Part shown: in pieces, positions 25,527-34,627 of the stretch
Numbering within the stretch: the first letter of the stretch is position 1
Layout of the letters: every line of letters starts with the position of its first letter
Origin: Treponema sp.
GTDB taxonomy: Bacteria; Spirochaetota; Spirochaetia; Treponematales; Treponemataceae
Direction of reading: 5' to 3'
Assembly: GCA_016297805.1 (NCBI GenBank)
Contig: JAEDFX010000008.1
Span: 1-44,724 of the forward strand
DNA: 44,724 nucleotides
Position numbers and translations under genes: made by a program
Notes under the pieces: generated by a model
Databases searched by the model: none
Seen by the model: the letters and a program-made list of their open reading frames with translations, nothing else
Told to the model about the DNA's origin: nothing

Positions 25527-26390
25527 TTAGATTCTGTCTAAAGCAGATTCAAGCCATTTTTTTGCAAGTATTGGATAAACGCTCTCAAGTTTAACAAAAA
25601 TTCTGACTGCGTTTTCATAGTGTCCAAGAAGATATTCAGATTCTCCAATATAAAAATAAGCTCTGTTTCTTGTGGATTCACCAATATTTGTTCCTACAAG
25701 CTTGTTTAACTGGGAAATAGCTTCGTTATATTTTTTCTGAACAAAAGTTGTTTTCAATATTTCAAATAGCAAAAAATCATCTCCCGCATCTGGAGAAATA
25801 AGGTCTTCTTCAAAAATGTACTGTTTAAGAAGAGGCTTTTTCTTTTTTGCAGCAGTAATCAGTGAATTTGTCTGATTTACAGTTTCATCAGATATAATTT
25901 CAGGTTTAACAATGCCGTCAATCAAATCAACATATGGAAGAGGGGTTTCTCGTAAAGTACCTTCAGGATAAAGCTTTTCAAGTTCAATTCTTTCAGGTTC
26001 TTTATTATCTGTTTTTATTGCAACGTGGGTACCAGTAACTGTTGCATTAAACGAAAGCAGAATTAAATCGTAAGGCTTGTCTGTAACTGCAATCACAGCA
26101 TAAAAATAGTCATTGAAATCAGAAACTGTATCTGTGTATCCTGTTGCTTCTGGTGTAACCTGGGCAATTGGAGTAAGTTCCTGAAGCATTTGGCATGAAT
26201 TAATCTGTTGTGTATTTCTGTAAATTAAAAAGTTTGTAATAGGTTTATCTGGATTTTTTGGCAGGGTCCAGCTGATGTTGATTTTTGCACCTCTACCAGC
26301 CTGTGCCTGAATATCCTGAACAATTGGCCTTTGTGCAAAAATAGAAAATGTTATAAAAATTCCCAACAAAAAACAAACAGATTTTTTCAT
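25527..26390 (-). CDS. Exported protein with FN3-like and TPR-like parts
   Basis: A 287-residue protein with a signal peptide (MKKSVCFLLGIFITFSIFAQ). Residues 25-115 look like a fibronectin type III-type beta-sandwich (INISWTLPKNPDKPITNFLIYRNT, then YFYAVIAVTD). A linker is followed by a helical C-terminus with one or two TPR-like units (VQKKYNEAISQLNKLVG, YFYIGESEYLLGHYENAVRIF). No enzyme motif is visible. It probably works in the periplasm or outer membrane in protein contacts. There is no Shine-Dalgarno. A promoter with 17-bp spacing ends 8 nt before the ATG and interleaves with the prfB promoter. Confidence 0.8.
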   Translation of the reverse strand: MKKSVCFLLGIFITFSIFAQRPIVQDIQAQAGRGAKINISWTLPKNPDKPITNFLIYRNTQQINSCQMLQELTPIAQVTPEATGYTDTVSDFNDYFYAVIAVTDKPYDLILLSFNATVTGTHVAIKTDNKEPERIELEKLYPEGTLRETPLPYVDLIDGIVKPEIISDETVNQTNSLITAAKKKKPLLKQYIFEEDLISPDAGDDFLLFEILKTTFVQKKYNEAISQLNKLVGTNIGESTRNRAYFYIGESEYLLGHYENAVRIFVKLESVYPILAKKWLESALDRI

Positions 26391-26398
26391 ATTAAATA

Positions 26399-26427
26399 AT
26401 AATATAGTTAGAATTGCAGAAAATCAA
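26399..26427 (-). promoter_or_regulatory. Promoter of the FN3/TPR protein gene
   Basis: On the minus strand: TTGATT (26422-26427), 17-bp spacer, TATTAT (26399-26404). Eight nt separate the -10 from the ATG at 26390. It overlaps the opposing prfB promoter. Confidence 0.6.
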
Positions 26428-26442
26428 GTTTACTGATATTCT
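26414..26442 (+). promoter_or_regulatory. Promoter of prfB, -10 box 7 nt from the start codon
   Basis: TTGCAG (26414-26419), 17-bp spacer, TATTCT (26437-26442) preceded by TGA (extended -10). The ATG is at 26450, so the predicted transcript begins at about the start codon. No Shine-Dalgarno is present. Confidence 0.6.
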
Positions 26443-26449
26443 AAACCCT

Positions 26450-27587
26450 ATGTTAGAAGAGATAAAATTACCAATTGAACAATTACGCGAAGATATTATG
26501 AATGTTTGGGGGCGTCTTTGACTCCGACGCAATTGATAAATCTATAAAAGAAAAAGAAAAACTAACAGAAGCACCAGGGTTCTGGGATGACCATGAAGCT
26601 GCTGAAAAAGTCATGAGTCAGATTCGAAAACTTAAAAATCGTGTTGAGCCTTGGAGAAAAATCATTGCCGATCTTGGAGATATTGAAGCAATGTATGAGC
26701 TGGCAGCAGAATCTGGTGAGCAGAGTGACGAAGATGAAGTTCGTGCCATGTATGATGCTGCTAAAAATCAATTTGAAAAATTAAATATTCTCAATCTTTT
26801 AAGTGGTGAAGTTGACCAGAATGATGCTTATCTTACAGTTCATGCAGGAGCTGGTGGAACGGAAGCCTGTGACTGGGCTTTTATGCTTAGTCGTATGTAT
26901 TTAAGATGGGCTGAACGTCACGGATATAAAACAGAGGTTGTTGATGAACTGGAAGCTGAAGGTGGAATAAAAAGTATCACAATTCAGATTTCTGGAGATT
27001 TTGTGTATGGATATTTAAAAGGAGAAGGTGGTATTCATCGACTTGTACGTATTTCTCCTTTTGATGCCAATGCCAGACGTCATACAAGTTTTGCTTCTGT
27101 TTATGTTTATCCTGTTCTGGATGATACAATTGAGGTAGATATTAAACCTGAAGATTTACGGGTTGATACCTACCGTGCAGGTGGAAAGGGTGGTCAGCAT
27201 GTAAACAAAACTGATTCGGCAGTACGATTCACTCATATTCCAACAGGTATTGTTGTAGCTTGTCAGACTGAACGAAGCCAGATTTTTAACCGTCAGGCTT
27301 GTATGAGCATGCTTAGGGCTCGTCTTTATGAATACTACCGCCAGCAGAAAGAAAAAGAAAATTCAAAATTTGCTGCAGAAAAGAAGGATATTTCTTTTGG
27401 CAGCCAGATTCGTTCATATGTATTCTGTCCTTATACAATGGTAAAAGATCATCGTACAAAATATTCAGTAGGAAATATTCAGGGAGTAATGGATGGAGAC
27501 CTGGATGAATTCATGAATGCATATCTTGTAGCAAAATGGAAAGGCCTCCCAATGGATGGCTCCGGAGATGATGAGGACGACGAATAA
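26450..27587 (+). CDS. prfB: Peptide chain release factor 2, with +1 programmed frameshift
   Basis: Ends translation at UGA and UAA. The frame opens at 26450 (MLEEIKLPIEQLREDIMNVWGRL), meets TGA at 26519-26521 after 23 codons, and continues in the +1 frame from GAC at 26520 (DSDAIDKSIKEKEKL). So the CDS is 26450-26518 joined to 26520-27587, 378 residues. The slip site is the textbook one: GGGGG, 3 nt, then CTT TGA C. The specificity motif SPF is near residue 201 and the catalytic GGQ near 247. Low RF2 would favour the shift and raise RF2 (known autoregulation). It heads a 13-gene string. Confidence 0.95.
26509..26522 (+). promoter_or_regulatory. RF2 programmed frameshift signal
   Basis: GGGGGCGTCTTTGAC region: an internal Shine-Dalgarno-like G5 run three nt before the CTT slip codon, then the in-frame UGA followed by C (poor termination context). 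Same spacing as in E. coli prfB. Confidence 0.93.
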
Positions 27588-29280
27588 GTCTGGTTTGAAA
27601 AAACTGTTTATTTACATTTTTATAATTCTCTTTTGTAAGCCAGTGTTTTCAGCTGAAAATGTAAACTGGATCCTTGCTGCAGAAAATTTCTCTTACGCAA
27701 AAGGGTATGTGCAGAATGCCGTATCTGAAGGCTCTGCAGAAATGTTTCCTATAAGTATTCTGGAAAAGCTGAATAAAACTTTGGAACGAAATATTTTGCC
27801 TGATGAAAAATATCAAAGACAGTGTTATAAACTTAGAAATGAACGCCAGTCTCTTTTTCTTCAGCTTTCTGGAGAATATAAAAAAAGAGATACCTTAGTT
27901 CTGAATCCATATACAGATAAGGAGCTTGCTCTTAAAATAAAAGAACAGAACAAAGAAATAAAAAAAGTTCAGGATAAAATTGCTGAGAATATAAAAAAAC
28001 AGAAGGAAGCAGAGGTTGAAGCTTCTAAACGAATGGAGCTTATATATTCTGGGAAACTGGATACTCAGGAGCCTGATCAAAGTGAAATAGAAATCATAAA
28101 AACATTCATCAAAAATATTTTTACAAAAGATGAAAACATAGTTACTCAGGAAAATATTTATTTGTATCAAAATGATTTTACCCGTTTATATAAACCTTCT
28201 GAAAGTGCAAAAGAAGCCGGATATACAAGTCAGAATTTTATAAAAGAAATGATGTCTTCCAATATAAATACCTTGATTACAGGTGTTATATCTGGTTATG
28301 GAGATTATGTATCTGTAGCAGTTGAATTGTATTTATATCCCGCTGGAGAAAAAATTGCTTCAGTTATGGAAATTGGAACAATTCAGGAAGCAGATCTTAT
28401 TACAACAAGTATTGCCAATCAGATTGTTCCTGCAATTACAAATGCAATGCCAGTTTTACTGGATGTAAATATTTTTCCGGACGAACTTGTTCATGAATCA
28501 ATGATTTATATAGACGAAATTCTACAGACTTCCAATACAGATTCAATTTTGGTTGAATCTGGCGTTCACGATATTCAGATTGTCTGTGAAGGTTTTAAAA
28601 CTGTAGAAACCAGTTATTATTTTGAAGGAAACAAAAACTACAATATTGATGTAACTCTGGAAAAAGAAGTTAATGGATATCTTCAGATTAATCTTGTAAA
28701 ACCATTATTGGGTGATTTACTGGTGAATGGAGAATATGCAGATAAAATTGACGAAAAAAAATCTCAGATGAAAATTAATGGAAAAGTTATTCTTGGAGAA
28801 TTTTTGTCTGAAAATGGTGAAACTGCCTTCTTCTATATTCCTCAGAATCTAGTTTTAGATTCAAATATGATTAATATTAAGCCAAAGCCTTATGACCGGG
28901 AAAAGAATATAGATAAGCGGCGAAAATGGATGTATGCTTCATATACATTGCTTATGGTTTCTTTGATTCCAACCTTCTACACCTACGGAAATCTTGTAAA
29001 TGAAGCAAAATTGTACAATGATGGTCTTGTAAATTATTCTGATGCAATTGAACTTCAGAAAAGAAGTAATATTTTTCAGGGAATATCCATCGGCTGCGGT
29101 GTTTTCTTTGCTTTTGAGCTTGTCAGGTATATTATTGCAGCAAATGCCGTATTACCTCAAAAAGCATGGCAGGGAAATAAGGATGACTTTGAATTTTATG
29201 ATTTTTCTGTTGTGGAAGAAACTGAAGAAAGTGATAAAATAGAAGAAACAAATAATGCAGAAGTAACTGATGCGGAGTAA
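27571..29280 (+). CDS. Exported PEGA-like domain protein with C-terminal membrane hairpin
   Basis: Function unknown. The 569 residues start with a signal sequence (GLKKLFIYIFIILFCKPVFSA). A Lys/Glu-rich coiled coil follows at about 95-165, then a mixed region. A PEGA-like beta domain is near 300-370 (VNIFPDELVHESMIYIDEIL, SGVHDIQIVCEGFKTVE). Two hydrophobic segments lie near the end (WMYASYTLLMVSLIPTFY and SIGCGVFFAFELVRYII), before an acidic tail. Such proteins are common in treponemes and probably sit in the envelope. The start is uncertain: ATG at 27571 (GGAG 3 nt upstream), ATG at 27556, or a TTG at 27595 giving the neatest signal peptide. It overlaps the prfB end. Confidence 0.78.
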   Translation: MRTTNKSGLKKLFIYIFIILFCKPVFSAENVNWILAAENFSYAKGYVQNAVSEGSAEMFPISILEKLNKTLERNILPDEKYQRQCYKLRNERQSLFLQLSGEYKKRDTLVLNPYTDKELALKIKEQNKEIKKVQDKIAENIKKQKEAEVEASKRMELIYSGKLDTQEPDQSEIEIIKTFIKNIFTKDENIVTQENIYLYQNDFTRLYKPSESAKEAGYTSQNFIKEMMSSNINTLITGVISGYGDYVSVAVELYLYPAGEKIASVMEIGTIQEADLITTSIANQIVPAITNAMPVLLDVNIFPDELVHESMIYIDEILQTSNTDSILVESGVHDIQIVCEGFKTVETSYYFEGNKNYNIDVTLEKEVNGYLQINLVKPLLGDLLVNGEYADKIDEKKSQMKINGKVILGEFLSENGETAFFYIPQNLVLDSNMINIKPKPYDREKNIDKRRKWMYASYTLLMVSLIPTFYTYGNLVNEAKLYNDGLVNYSDAIELQKRSNIFQGISIGCGVFFAFELVRYIIAANAVLPQKAWQGNKDDFEFYDFSVVEETEESDKIEETNNAEVTDAE

Positions 29281-29282
29281 TT

Positions 29283-30155
29283 ATGAAAAAGTCTTTTGGT
29301 GAAAAATTAAAATCATTGTTTTCTAAGGGCAGTACCCTGAATGACGATTTTTATGACGAATTAACAGATTTGCTTGTTGAAGGTGATATTGGGGCAAAAG
29401 CTGCATTTTTACTTGTTGAAGAACTGGAAGAAATCTGTTCTAAAGAAAAAATAAAGGATCAGAATGAAATTCTTCTTAAGTTAAAAGAACTTTTATTGAA
29501 GGATGTTAAATCAGTTACTCTCGAACCTGAAAAAGATAAGCAGAATGTATGGATGGTTCTTGGGGTCAATGGTGTTGGAAAAACTACCAGCGTTGCAAAG
29601 CTTGCAAATTATTTTAAGAACAATGGATATGAAAATCTGGTTTTAGCAAGTGCTGATACTTTCCGTGCAGCAGCAATTGAACAATTAGCCATGCATGGAG
29701 AAAATATTGGAGTTCGCGTAGTAAGTCATCAGCATGGTTCTGATCCATCTGCAGTTGTTTTTGATGCTGCAGAAGCACTTAAGTCTAAAGGTCCTGGTCT
29801 TGTTCTTGCAGATACTGCAGGACGTCTTCATAATAAAGAAAATCTTGTGCGTGAGCTGCAGAAAATAGATAGAATCTGTAGTTCTAAGGCAGATGAAGGT
29901 TGTTATAAGAAAATTATTGTTATTGATGCCACAACTGGTCAGAATGCATTGCGTCAGGCAGAAGTTTTCCATGAAGCTGTAGGAGTAGATGCTTTGATTA
30001 TGACAAAATATGATTCTACTGCAAAAGGCGGAGTTGCCGTTTCTATTGGTCGTGAGCTTGGTATTCCAGTTGCCTTTGTTTGTACAGGAGAAAAATATCC
30101 GGATATTCAGACTTTTGATCCTGAATCCTATATCAATGATTTCCTAGGCTTGTAA
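29283..30155 (+). CDS. ftsY: Signal recognition particle receptor FtsY
   Basis: An SRP-type GTPase that docks ribosome-SRP complexes at the inner membrane. The 290 residues are an NG core: a helical N domain (1-80), G1 GVNGVGKTT near 94-102, the insertion-box DTFRAAAIEQL, G3 DTAGR, G4 TKYDSTAKGG, and the C-terminal GEKYPDI. The long acidic A domain of E. coli FtsY is missing, as in many compact homologues. GGAG lies 5 nt before the ATG, 2 nt after the previous stop. Confidence 0.96.
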   Translation: MKKSFGEKLKSLFSKGSTLNDDFYDELTDLLVEGDIGAKAAFLLVEELEEICSKEKIKDQNEILLKLKELLLKDVKSVTLEPEKDKQNVWMVLGVNGVGKTTSVAKLANYFKNNGYENLVLASADTFRAAAIEQLAMHGENIGVRVVSHQHGSDPSAVVFDAAEALKSKGPGLVLADTAGRLHNKENLVRELQKIDRICSSKADEGCYKKIIVIDATTGQNALRQAEVFHEAVGVDALIMTKYDSTAKGGVAVSIGRELGIPVAFVCTGEKYPDIQTFDPESYINDFLGL

Positions 30156-30156
30156 T

Positions 30157-31350
30157 TTGAATAAATTAAAAAAAGTTTTATTTTCAGCTTTATTTTTTTC
30201 TCTTCTGGTCAATTTTTCTGGCTGTAAAAAAGACTCTTCAGAAATAGATGGAGCCCTTTTACTGGAGAGAACAAAAATCAACAATCTTATGTTCGATGCA
30301 ACCTGTTATGCGTTGACCGGGTTTGTTTCAGAAAATAATCCAATAGTTGAAAGCTTTTATTATCCGCAAAATCTTAAAGCCTTGTTTTCTTTAAAACGAT
30401 TTTCCAATTCCAATGTTCTTTATTATGTTGAAGATTATTTCCCAAATCATATAGGAATGATTGAATGTTCCGGCTATTATGATGGAGCTTCTGATTCTGG
30501 AGCTTGGGTAGATGAACTGCTTATTAAGCTGGAAGAAGAAAGAATTGCAGAAGAACTGAATGCCATGGATGATACAATCGATGATACTTTCTACATAGAT
30601 AAAAATCAGGCTGAAGAAATAGAGAAGGTTTTTAGTGGTGAAATTCAGGCTAATGAAATAACTGATAAAACTGAGCAGTTGAAATTTATGGAATTTGAGA
30701 ATGAAGTTCTAATACCGCAGATTACTTCAGAGGGCTATATCATTATTCATTCTGCAGGTAATCAGGTAATCAGAAACTTTTATGATAAAAAATTCCGTCT
30801 TACAACAAAAGAAACCTGGAATATTGCGTCGGTTTCCAGTGCGGAACTTAATCAATCTGAAGAGTACTTTTATGATGAAGATAGTTTCTCTGTTTCCGAA
30901 AAGAAAATTTCTATGAAGGATTCAGAAGTAAATCTTTTATATACCGAAAATGGCATGATTGCAGAAAAAAGCACTTATGAGCTTGTAAAAGATAAGCCTT
31001 ATATTAAAAGCAGATTGAAATATTCTTATAATAATGAAGGAAAAGTTGTTAAGGAAAATTCAATTACCTATAAATATAATCAGAGTTATTCGAAAATTAC
31101 TGAAAGCTTCGAAAAAGAATATATTTACGAATACAATGAAAATGAAGAAATTCCTGCTGATTTTGAATATTTTGAAAATAAAGTTCTGAAAATGAAAAAT
31201 AAATATTCTGTTGATAAAGGTTACTATACAAGTCAGATTTTCTTTGACGGTGGATTGTCTGTAAAAACTTATTACGAAGATTATATTCGTGTTAAAGATG
31301 TATATAGCCAGAATGATAAGGTTATACGAGTTAAGGAATATGAAGATTAA
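30157..31350 (+). CDS. Lipoprotein of unknown function
   Basis: Begins with TTG one nt after the ftsY stop; AGG lies 8 nt upstream, inside ftsY. The 397-residue product has a lipoprotein signal ending NFSGC (Cys near residue 23). The mature part is acidic. From about residue 210 it has repeated short beta motifs of the type seen in MORN/YD-like antiparallel repeats (YFYDEDSFSVSEKKISM, YSYNNEGKVVKENSITY, YIYEYNENEE). No catalytic motif was seen. It lies just upstream of the Lol exporter genes that would sort such a lipoprotein to the outer membrane. Its 3' end overlaps the next gene by 11 nt. Confidence 0.8.
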   Translation: MNKLKKVLFSALFFSLLVNFSGCKKDSSEIDGALLLERTKINNLMFDATCYALTGFVSENNPIVESFYYPQNLKALFSLKRFSNSNVLYYVEDYFPNHIGMIECSGYYDGASDSGAWVDELLIKLEEERIAEELNAMDDTIDDTFYIDKNQAEEIEKVFSGEIQANEITDKTEQLKFMEFENEVLIPQITSEGYIIIHSAGNQVIRNFYDKKFRLTTKETWNIASVSSAELNQSEEYFYDEDSFSVSEKKISMKDSEVNLLYTENGMIAEKSTYELVKDKPYIKSRLKYSYNNEGKVVKENSITYKYNQSYSKITESFEKEYIYEYNENEEIPADFEYFENKVLKMKNKYSVDKGYYTSQIFFDGGLSVKTYYEDYIRVKDVYSQNDKVIRVKEYED

Positions 31351-32656
31351 ATCTTTATTTACAAGTTTGAAATGGATTTCTCAAGTTTCAAAACGCTTTG
31401 CAAGAGTGGATAGAAGCGGGCGTTCAGCAGTTACTTCGGCACTTGCAACACTTGGAATTTGTTTTGGAGTCATGACACTTAATGTGGTTATGAGTGTTAT
31501 GAACGGTTTTCAGATGAGTTTTATAGATTCTATACTTGAAATATCTTCTTATCATGCAAGAGTTGTGGATTTACCAGAAAATTATGAAGAGGATTTTTGC
31601 AACTTCTGTTTGAATAATAAAAAAATATCATCAGTTTCTCCTTTTTATGAGGCACAGGCTCTTGTTACTGGAAATAAGGGCGGAGCTAATTCGGTTCTTA
31701 TTCGGGCTGTAGACAGATATATTCATGTAAACGATGATGGTTTTGCAAGAGAAGTGAAAATGCTTAGTGGTACCTTTAATCTTTCTGAGCCAGACTCAAT
31801 TATTCTTGGAAGTACTCTTGCCAGAAATATGGGAGTTCTAGTAGGAGATAAGGTAAACCTTCTGGTAATGAGTGGAGGCAGTGATGTGGATCTATTTTCC
31901 AATAACCGCCTGTTTACAGTAAAGGGAATTTTTTCAAGCGGATATCAGGAAATAAACAGTTCCTATGCTTTTGTAAATATTGAATCAGCGGAAGAATATT
32001 TTGGCAAAAACAGCAGAAAATTATGGGGAATAAAATTAAATAATCATAATCAGGATATGCACATTATTTCTGTTCTGGAAAAATATTTTAAAGAAAATCA
32101 GCTTTCTTCCCGGATTTTTTCCTGGCGAAATTATAATAAAACTTTTTTTGGAACATTAAAAATAGAAAAAAATATGCTGCTGCTTTTAGTTGCATTAATA
32201 TTTGTTGTTGTGGCTATAAATATTTATAATGGTATGAGACGTCTGGTTTTTGAACGTAAAAGTGAAATAGCAATTCTTTCTGCTTTAGGTGCCAGAAACT
32301 GGGAAATTGAATCAATTTTTATTGTTCGTGGCTTTGTAACTGGAGCGGTGGGAGCTTTTATTGGATTGATTTTAGGGCTTTTTATAAGTGCAAATACTGA
32401 TTTAGTTTTTAATGCTGCATCTAAAATAATGTATTTTTTTCAGTATATTTTTACTGCAATAACTGATAGAGAAAATCTGATTTTTGTTCAGGAAAATTCA
32501 TCCTACAGTATATATGCAAGTATTCCTGCCAGAATTTTTCCTTATGAAGTGGCTGCTATTACAATCTTTGGAATTGTGGCACCTTTGTTTGCATCCTGGG
32601 CAGCAAGTAGGAATGTTTTAAAAATGACAGTTTCGGAGGTTTTACATAATGAGTAA
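31340..32656 (+). CDS. Lipoprotein-release ABC transporter permease (LolC/LolE family), first copy
   Basis: A 438-residue inner-membrane protein. The start is at 31340 (MKIKSLFTSLKWISQ), with AAGG just upstream and the usual LolC/E beginning; earlier in-frame ATGs lie deep in the preceding gene. It has TM1 at about 27-52 (SALATLGICFGVMTLNVVMSVMNGF), a periplasmic MacB-like domain (about 55-260), then three TM segments of the FtsX fold with ERKSEIAILSALGARNWEI near 300, the coupling-helix motif of the family. With the LolD gene that follows and the second permease it would form a LolCDE complex. Which copy equals LolC or LolE cannot be settled here. Confidence 0.88.
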   Translation: MKIKSLFTSLKWISQVSKRFARVDRSGRSAVTSALATLGICFGVMTLNVVMSVMNGFQMSFIDSILEISSYHARVVDLPENYEEDFCNFCLNNKKISSVSPFYEAQALVTGNKGGANSVLIRAVDRYIHVNDDGFAREVKMLSGTFNLSEPDSIILGSTLARNMGVLVGDKVNLLVMSGGSDVDLFSNNRLFTVKGIFSSGYQEINSSYAFVNIESAEEYFGKNSRKLWGIKLNNHNQDMHIISVLEKYFKENQLSSRIFSWRNYNKTFFGTLKIEKNMLLLLVALIFVVVAINIYNGMRRLVFERKSEIAILSALGARNWEIESIFIVRGFVTGAVGAFIGLILGLFISANTDLVFNAASKIMYFFQYIFTAITDRENLIFVQENSSYSIYASIPARIFPYEVAAITIFGIVAPLFASWAASRNVLKMTVSEVLHNE

Positions 32657-33320
32657 TATTGTAATAATCGAAAATCTTGAAAAAAAATATATTTCTAAGA
32701 GTGAAAATCTTACAGTTTTGAGTAATCTGAATCTGGAAATTGCCGCTGGTAGTAAGATTGTAATTGTAGGAGAAAGTGGCAGCGGAAAAAGCACCCTATT
32801 GAATATTATTGGTGGAATTGATAAGGCAACCTCTGGAACTGTAAAAGCAGGAACCTGGAATGTTTCGGAGCTTTCAGAAGCAGAACTTTCAGAATACCGT
32901 TCAAAGTATTTAGGTTTGATTTTTCAATTTCATTATCTTCTAAAGGATTTTACAGCTCTGGAAAATGTTTATATGCCAGCACTTATATCAGGAGTTTCAA
33001 AAAAGGAAGCAATGGAACGGGCTTGCTGCTTATTGGAAGATGTGGGAATTGCAGAACGTAAAAATCATCTGCCAAGTGAGATGTCTGGAGGAGAACGGCA
33101 GAGAGTTGCTGTAGCCCGGGCTTTGATTAATAATCCGGAGCTTATTCTTGCTGATGAACCAACTGGAAATCTTGATCCTGCCAATGCAGAAAAAATCGGT
33201 GATTTGTTGTTTTCTATGGTTGAAAAATATGCAAAAACTTTAATACTTGTAACTCATGATTTGAAGCTTGCCGGTAAAGGTGATAAACAATACAGAATTG
33301 TAGAAGGCAGCCTTAAATGA
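32649..33320 (+). CDS. lolD: Lipoprotein-release ABC transporter ATPase LolD
   Basis: A 223-residue ATPase. Walker A GESGSGKST near 41-49, Q-loop LGLIFQFHYLLKDFTALENVYMP (the LolD/MacB-type sequence), signature MSGGERQRVAVARAL, Walker B LILADEPTGNLDP and the switch His in VTHDLKLA. GAGG lies 9 nt upstream of its ATG. It overlaps both flanking permease genes (8 and 4 nt), so the three are translated together. Confidence 0.95.
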   Translation: MSNIVIIENLEKKYISKSENLTVLSNLNLEIAAGSKIVIVGESGSGKSTLLNIIGGIDKATSGTVKAGTWNVSELSEAELSEYRSKYLGLIFQFHYLLKDFTALENVYMPALISGVSKKEAMERACCLLEDVGIAERKNHLPSEMSGGERQRVAVARALINNPELILADEPTGNLDPANAEKIGDLLFSMVEKYAKTLILVTHDLKLAGKGDKQYRIVEGSLK

Positions 33321-34615
33321 CATTTTCATCTTCTGTTTTTTTTGCCCGTAGTTTAGTTTTTCCTAAAGCAGAAAAAAAATCTTCTGCACGACGCAGTCTT
33401 TTTGGGGCTATGCTGTGCATTGGATTGAGTGTTGTACCTCTTATTGCAGTCATATCAATTACCAATGGCATGGTTGATGGTATGACTGAACGAATAATTG
33501 GGCTTTCATCTAATCATCTTCAGGCTTATGTGGCAAAGAATGTAGAAGCGGTAAAAAATCCTGAAGCTTTTTGTGATTATGCAGAAAATCTAAAGAAAAT
33601 AGATGGTGTAAAGAATGTTTACCCTGAGGTAGATATTGCGGCTCTTGGTGCTGGAAAATCTGTTAGAACGGGTATAGAACTTAGGGCGGTAAAAAAAGAT
33701 ATATTTAAAACTAACCCTGCCTATGCAAAGCTCTTTTCTGTTGTAGAAGGAGATGTTTTTTTATTTGGAGAAGATAAGCAGGCTATCATTGGAAAGAAAA
33801 TGGCAGAGGATTTAAATCTTCATGCTGGAGATACATTCAGGGTTATTACAACCCGTAGTGCAGATAGTCAAATAGTCCCAAAACTTTCCAGTTTTAAAGT
33901 AGGAGCAATTGTTTCTTCAGGCTATCAGGAACTGGACCAGTTCTGGTGTTTCATTCCTCTTGAGGCAGCCTATAAAAATCTTTCTATGGAGAATGCTGCT
34001 TATAATATTATGATTGAAACTCCAGACCCGTTTTCTCCTCAGCTTGTTGGAATTCAGCATGAAATAAAAAATTATTTTGGCAGATATGCTAATGTTTACC
34101 GCTGGGATCAGATTCATTCAGCAGAGTTTGAGAATTTCTCGTCTACTAAGGTTATGCTGGTTTTTGTAATGATGCTGATTGTGCTTGTAGCTTCAGTAAA
34201 TATTTCTTCTGCAATTGTAATGCTGGTTATGGAACGCCAGAAAGAAATTGCTATTCTGAAAAGTATTGGAGCTACTCCATCTGGAATAACACTATCTTTT
34301 TTAATGGCGGGAGCTGCCTGTGGCTGTGGCGGATTGATTTTTGGTATACCTTTAGGCATCCTGTTTACAGTTTTTTCAAATCAGCTGGTTATGGGAATGG
34401 AAAAACTTCTTAATCTTGGTTCAAAAATGCTGCACAAAGGGGAAATAAAACTTCTTGATCCTGCTTATTATCTTACAGAAATTCCTGTAGAAATTCCCTG
34501 GGGTGCCATTGCACTCATTGTTTTTGGTGTTATAATACTTTCAGTTTTGGTTTCATATATTCCCGCAAAAAAAGCTGGAAAAGAAAAACCTTTAGATATA
34601 TTGCGTAAAAACTAA
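33317..34615 (+). CDS. Lipoprotein-release ABC transporter permease (LolC/LolE family), second copy
   Basis: A 432-residue FtsX-type permease. N-terminus SSSVFFARSLVFPKAEKKSSARRSLF, TM1 at about 28-50, a periplasmic domain (about 55-275), then TM segments near 278-305, 325-355 and 390-415. The coupling motif is VMERQKEIAILKSIGATPSGI. It pairs with the copy at 31340-32656, and both flank lolD, giving a permease-ATPase-permease order. AAGG lies 9 nt upstream; the start overlaps the lolD stop as ATGA. Confidence 0.88.
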   Translation: MTFSSSVFFARSLVFPKAEKKSSARRSLFGAMLCIGLSVVPLIAVISITNGMVDGMTERIIGLSSNHLQAYVAKNVEAVKNPEAFCDYAENLKKIDGVKNVYPEVDIAALGAGKSVRTGIELRAVKKDIFKTNPAYAKLFSVVEGDVFLFGEDKQAIIGKKMAEDLNLHAGDTFRVITTRSADSQIVPKLSSFKVGAIVSSGYQELDQFWCFIPLEAAYKNLSMENAAYNIMIETPDPFSPQLVGIQHEIKNYFGRYANVYRWDQIHSAEFENFSSTKVMLVFVMMLIVLVASVNISSAIVMLVMERQKEIAILKSIGATPSGITLSFLMAGAACGCGGLIFGIPLGILFTVFSNQLVMGMEKLLNLGSKMLHKGEIKLLDPAYYLTEIPVEIPWGAIALIVFGVIILSVLVSYIPAKKAGKEKPLDILRKN

Positions 34616-34627
34616 CAGGAGTTTTTA

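Noticed and set aside
26450..26521. prfB as a pseudogene broken by a stop codon
   Set aside because: The stop is the programmed frameshift site, with the standard slip codon and internal Shine-Dalgarno.
30157..30159. Moving the lipoprotein start downstream to an ATG
   Set aside because: Only the TTG start gives the lipoprotein signal ending in a lipobox; later ATGs fall inside the mature protein.
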